From contig JAPKZT010000132.1 of NCBI GenBank assembly GCA_026393655.1, positions 1 to 14,422 on the forward strand: 14,422 bases of DNA. The letters run 5' to 3'. The notes below the pieces were generated by a model. The model made no database searches and had not been told where the DNA came from. It saw only the letters and a program-made list of their open reading frames with translations. Below, in pieces: positions 14,318-14,422 of this stretch. The translations under genes were made by a program, and so were the position numbers. The stretch's first letter is position 1. The number at the start of each line of letters is the position of its first letter. The DNA comes from Actinomycetota bacterium. Lineage in GTDB: Bacteria > Actinomycetota > Acidimicrobiia > Acidimicrobiales > Ilumatobacteraceae.

Positions 14318-14422
14318 TGCATTTCTCCTTCTCGGGGACGAAGCGATTGATGCTGTTGTCCGATCGTTATTTGGCCATTTCACTCACGGTCGCAGGGTAG
14401 GTCAGGCGTGTTGCATGATTGA

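Noticed and set aside
14380..14422. Possible end of another minus-strand gene (reads ...CNTPDLPCDRE then stop), with a 17-bp near-match to 8851-8867
   Set aside because: Only about 13 codons are visible, with no recognisable motif. One mismatch in 17 bases is roughly what chance gives in a window of this size, so neither a gene nor a repeat (att site) can be supported.
1..14422. CRISPR arrays, tRNAs, rRNAs, insertion sequences, integrases
   Set aside because: No regularly spaced repeats, cloverleaf-like sequence, transposase motif or terminal inverted repeats were seen on reading either strand.

Overview
The window looks like a bacterial chromosome segment of roughly 47-50% GC (estimated by eye), gene-dense and with few non-coding bases. 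An actinobacterial origin fits best. The transcription order recC-recB-recD without ptrA is the mycobacterial order, and the DUF2786, HELAH-type metallohydrolase and YbjN-like proteins are of kinds common in Actinobacteria. The mid GC would suit an aquatic or otherwise reduced-GC lineage. This assignment is inference.

Layout. (1) Positions 2-7715, plus strand: recC (5' end outside the window), recB and recD, joined by two ATGA overlaps. They encode the RecBCD helicase-nuclease that resects double-strand breaks and degrades linear foreign DNA. All helicase motifs and the RecB nuclease residues are present. (2) Positions 7710-9840, minus strand: a four-gene run of a small Cys-rich zinc-ribbon-like protein, an ExoX-like DEDDh 3'-5' exonuclease with a C-terminal DUF3820-like segment, a single-domain HD phosphohydrolase of the RelA/SpoT hydrolase (MESH1-like) type, and an acidic protein of unknown function. 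(3) Positions 9889-11690, plus strand: a tight four-gene operon of a YbjN-like protein, a protein with two tandem GIY-YIG-like units and a histone-like basic tail, an 82-residue protein whose first 59 residues match the Z-DNA-binding Z-alpha winged helix at nearly every signature position, and an uncharacterised protein. (4) Positions 11687-14317, minus strand: a second tight four-gene run of a small unknown, a protein that reads as a divergent sliding-clamp-like (DnaN-type) fold with a YbjN-like C-terminus, a DUF2786 protein and an HExxH metallohydrolase.

The four blocks alternate in strand. The convergent gene ends overlap by a few bases (7710-7715 and 11687-11690), and one short divergent intergenic region (9841-9888) probably holds two promoters. 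No tRNA, rRNA, CRISPR array, insertion sequence or integrase is visible.

The best candidates for undescribed biology are block 3, a possible nuclease plus Z-nucleic-acid-recognition cassette, and the clamp-like/metallohydrolase/DUF2786 cassette of block 4. Both lie beside a complete RecBCD machine.
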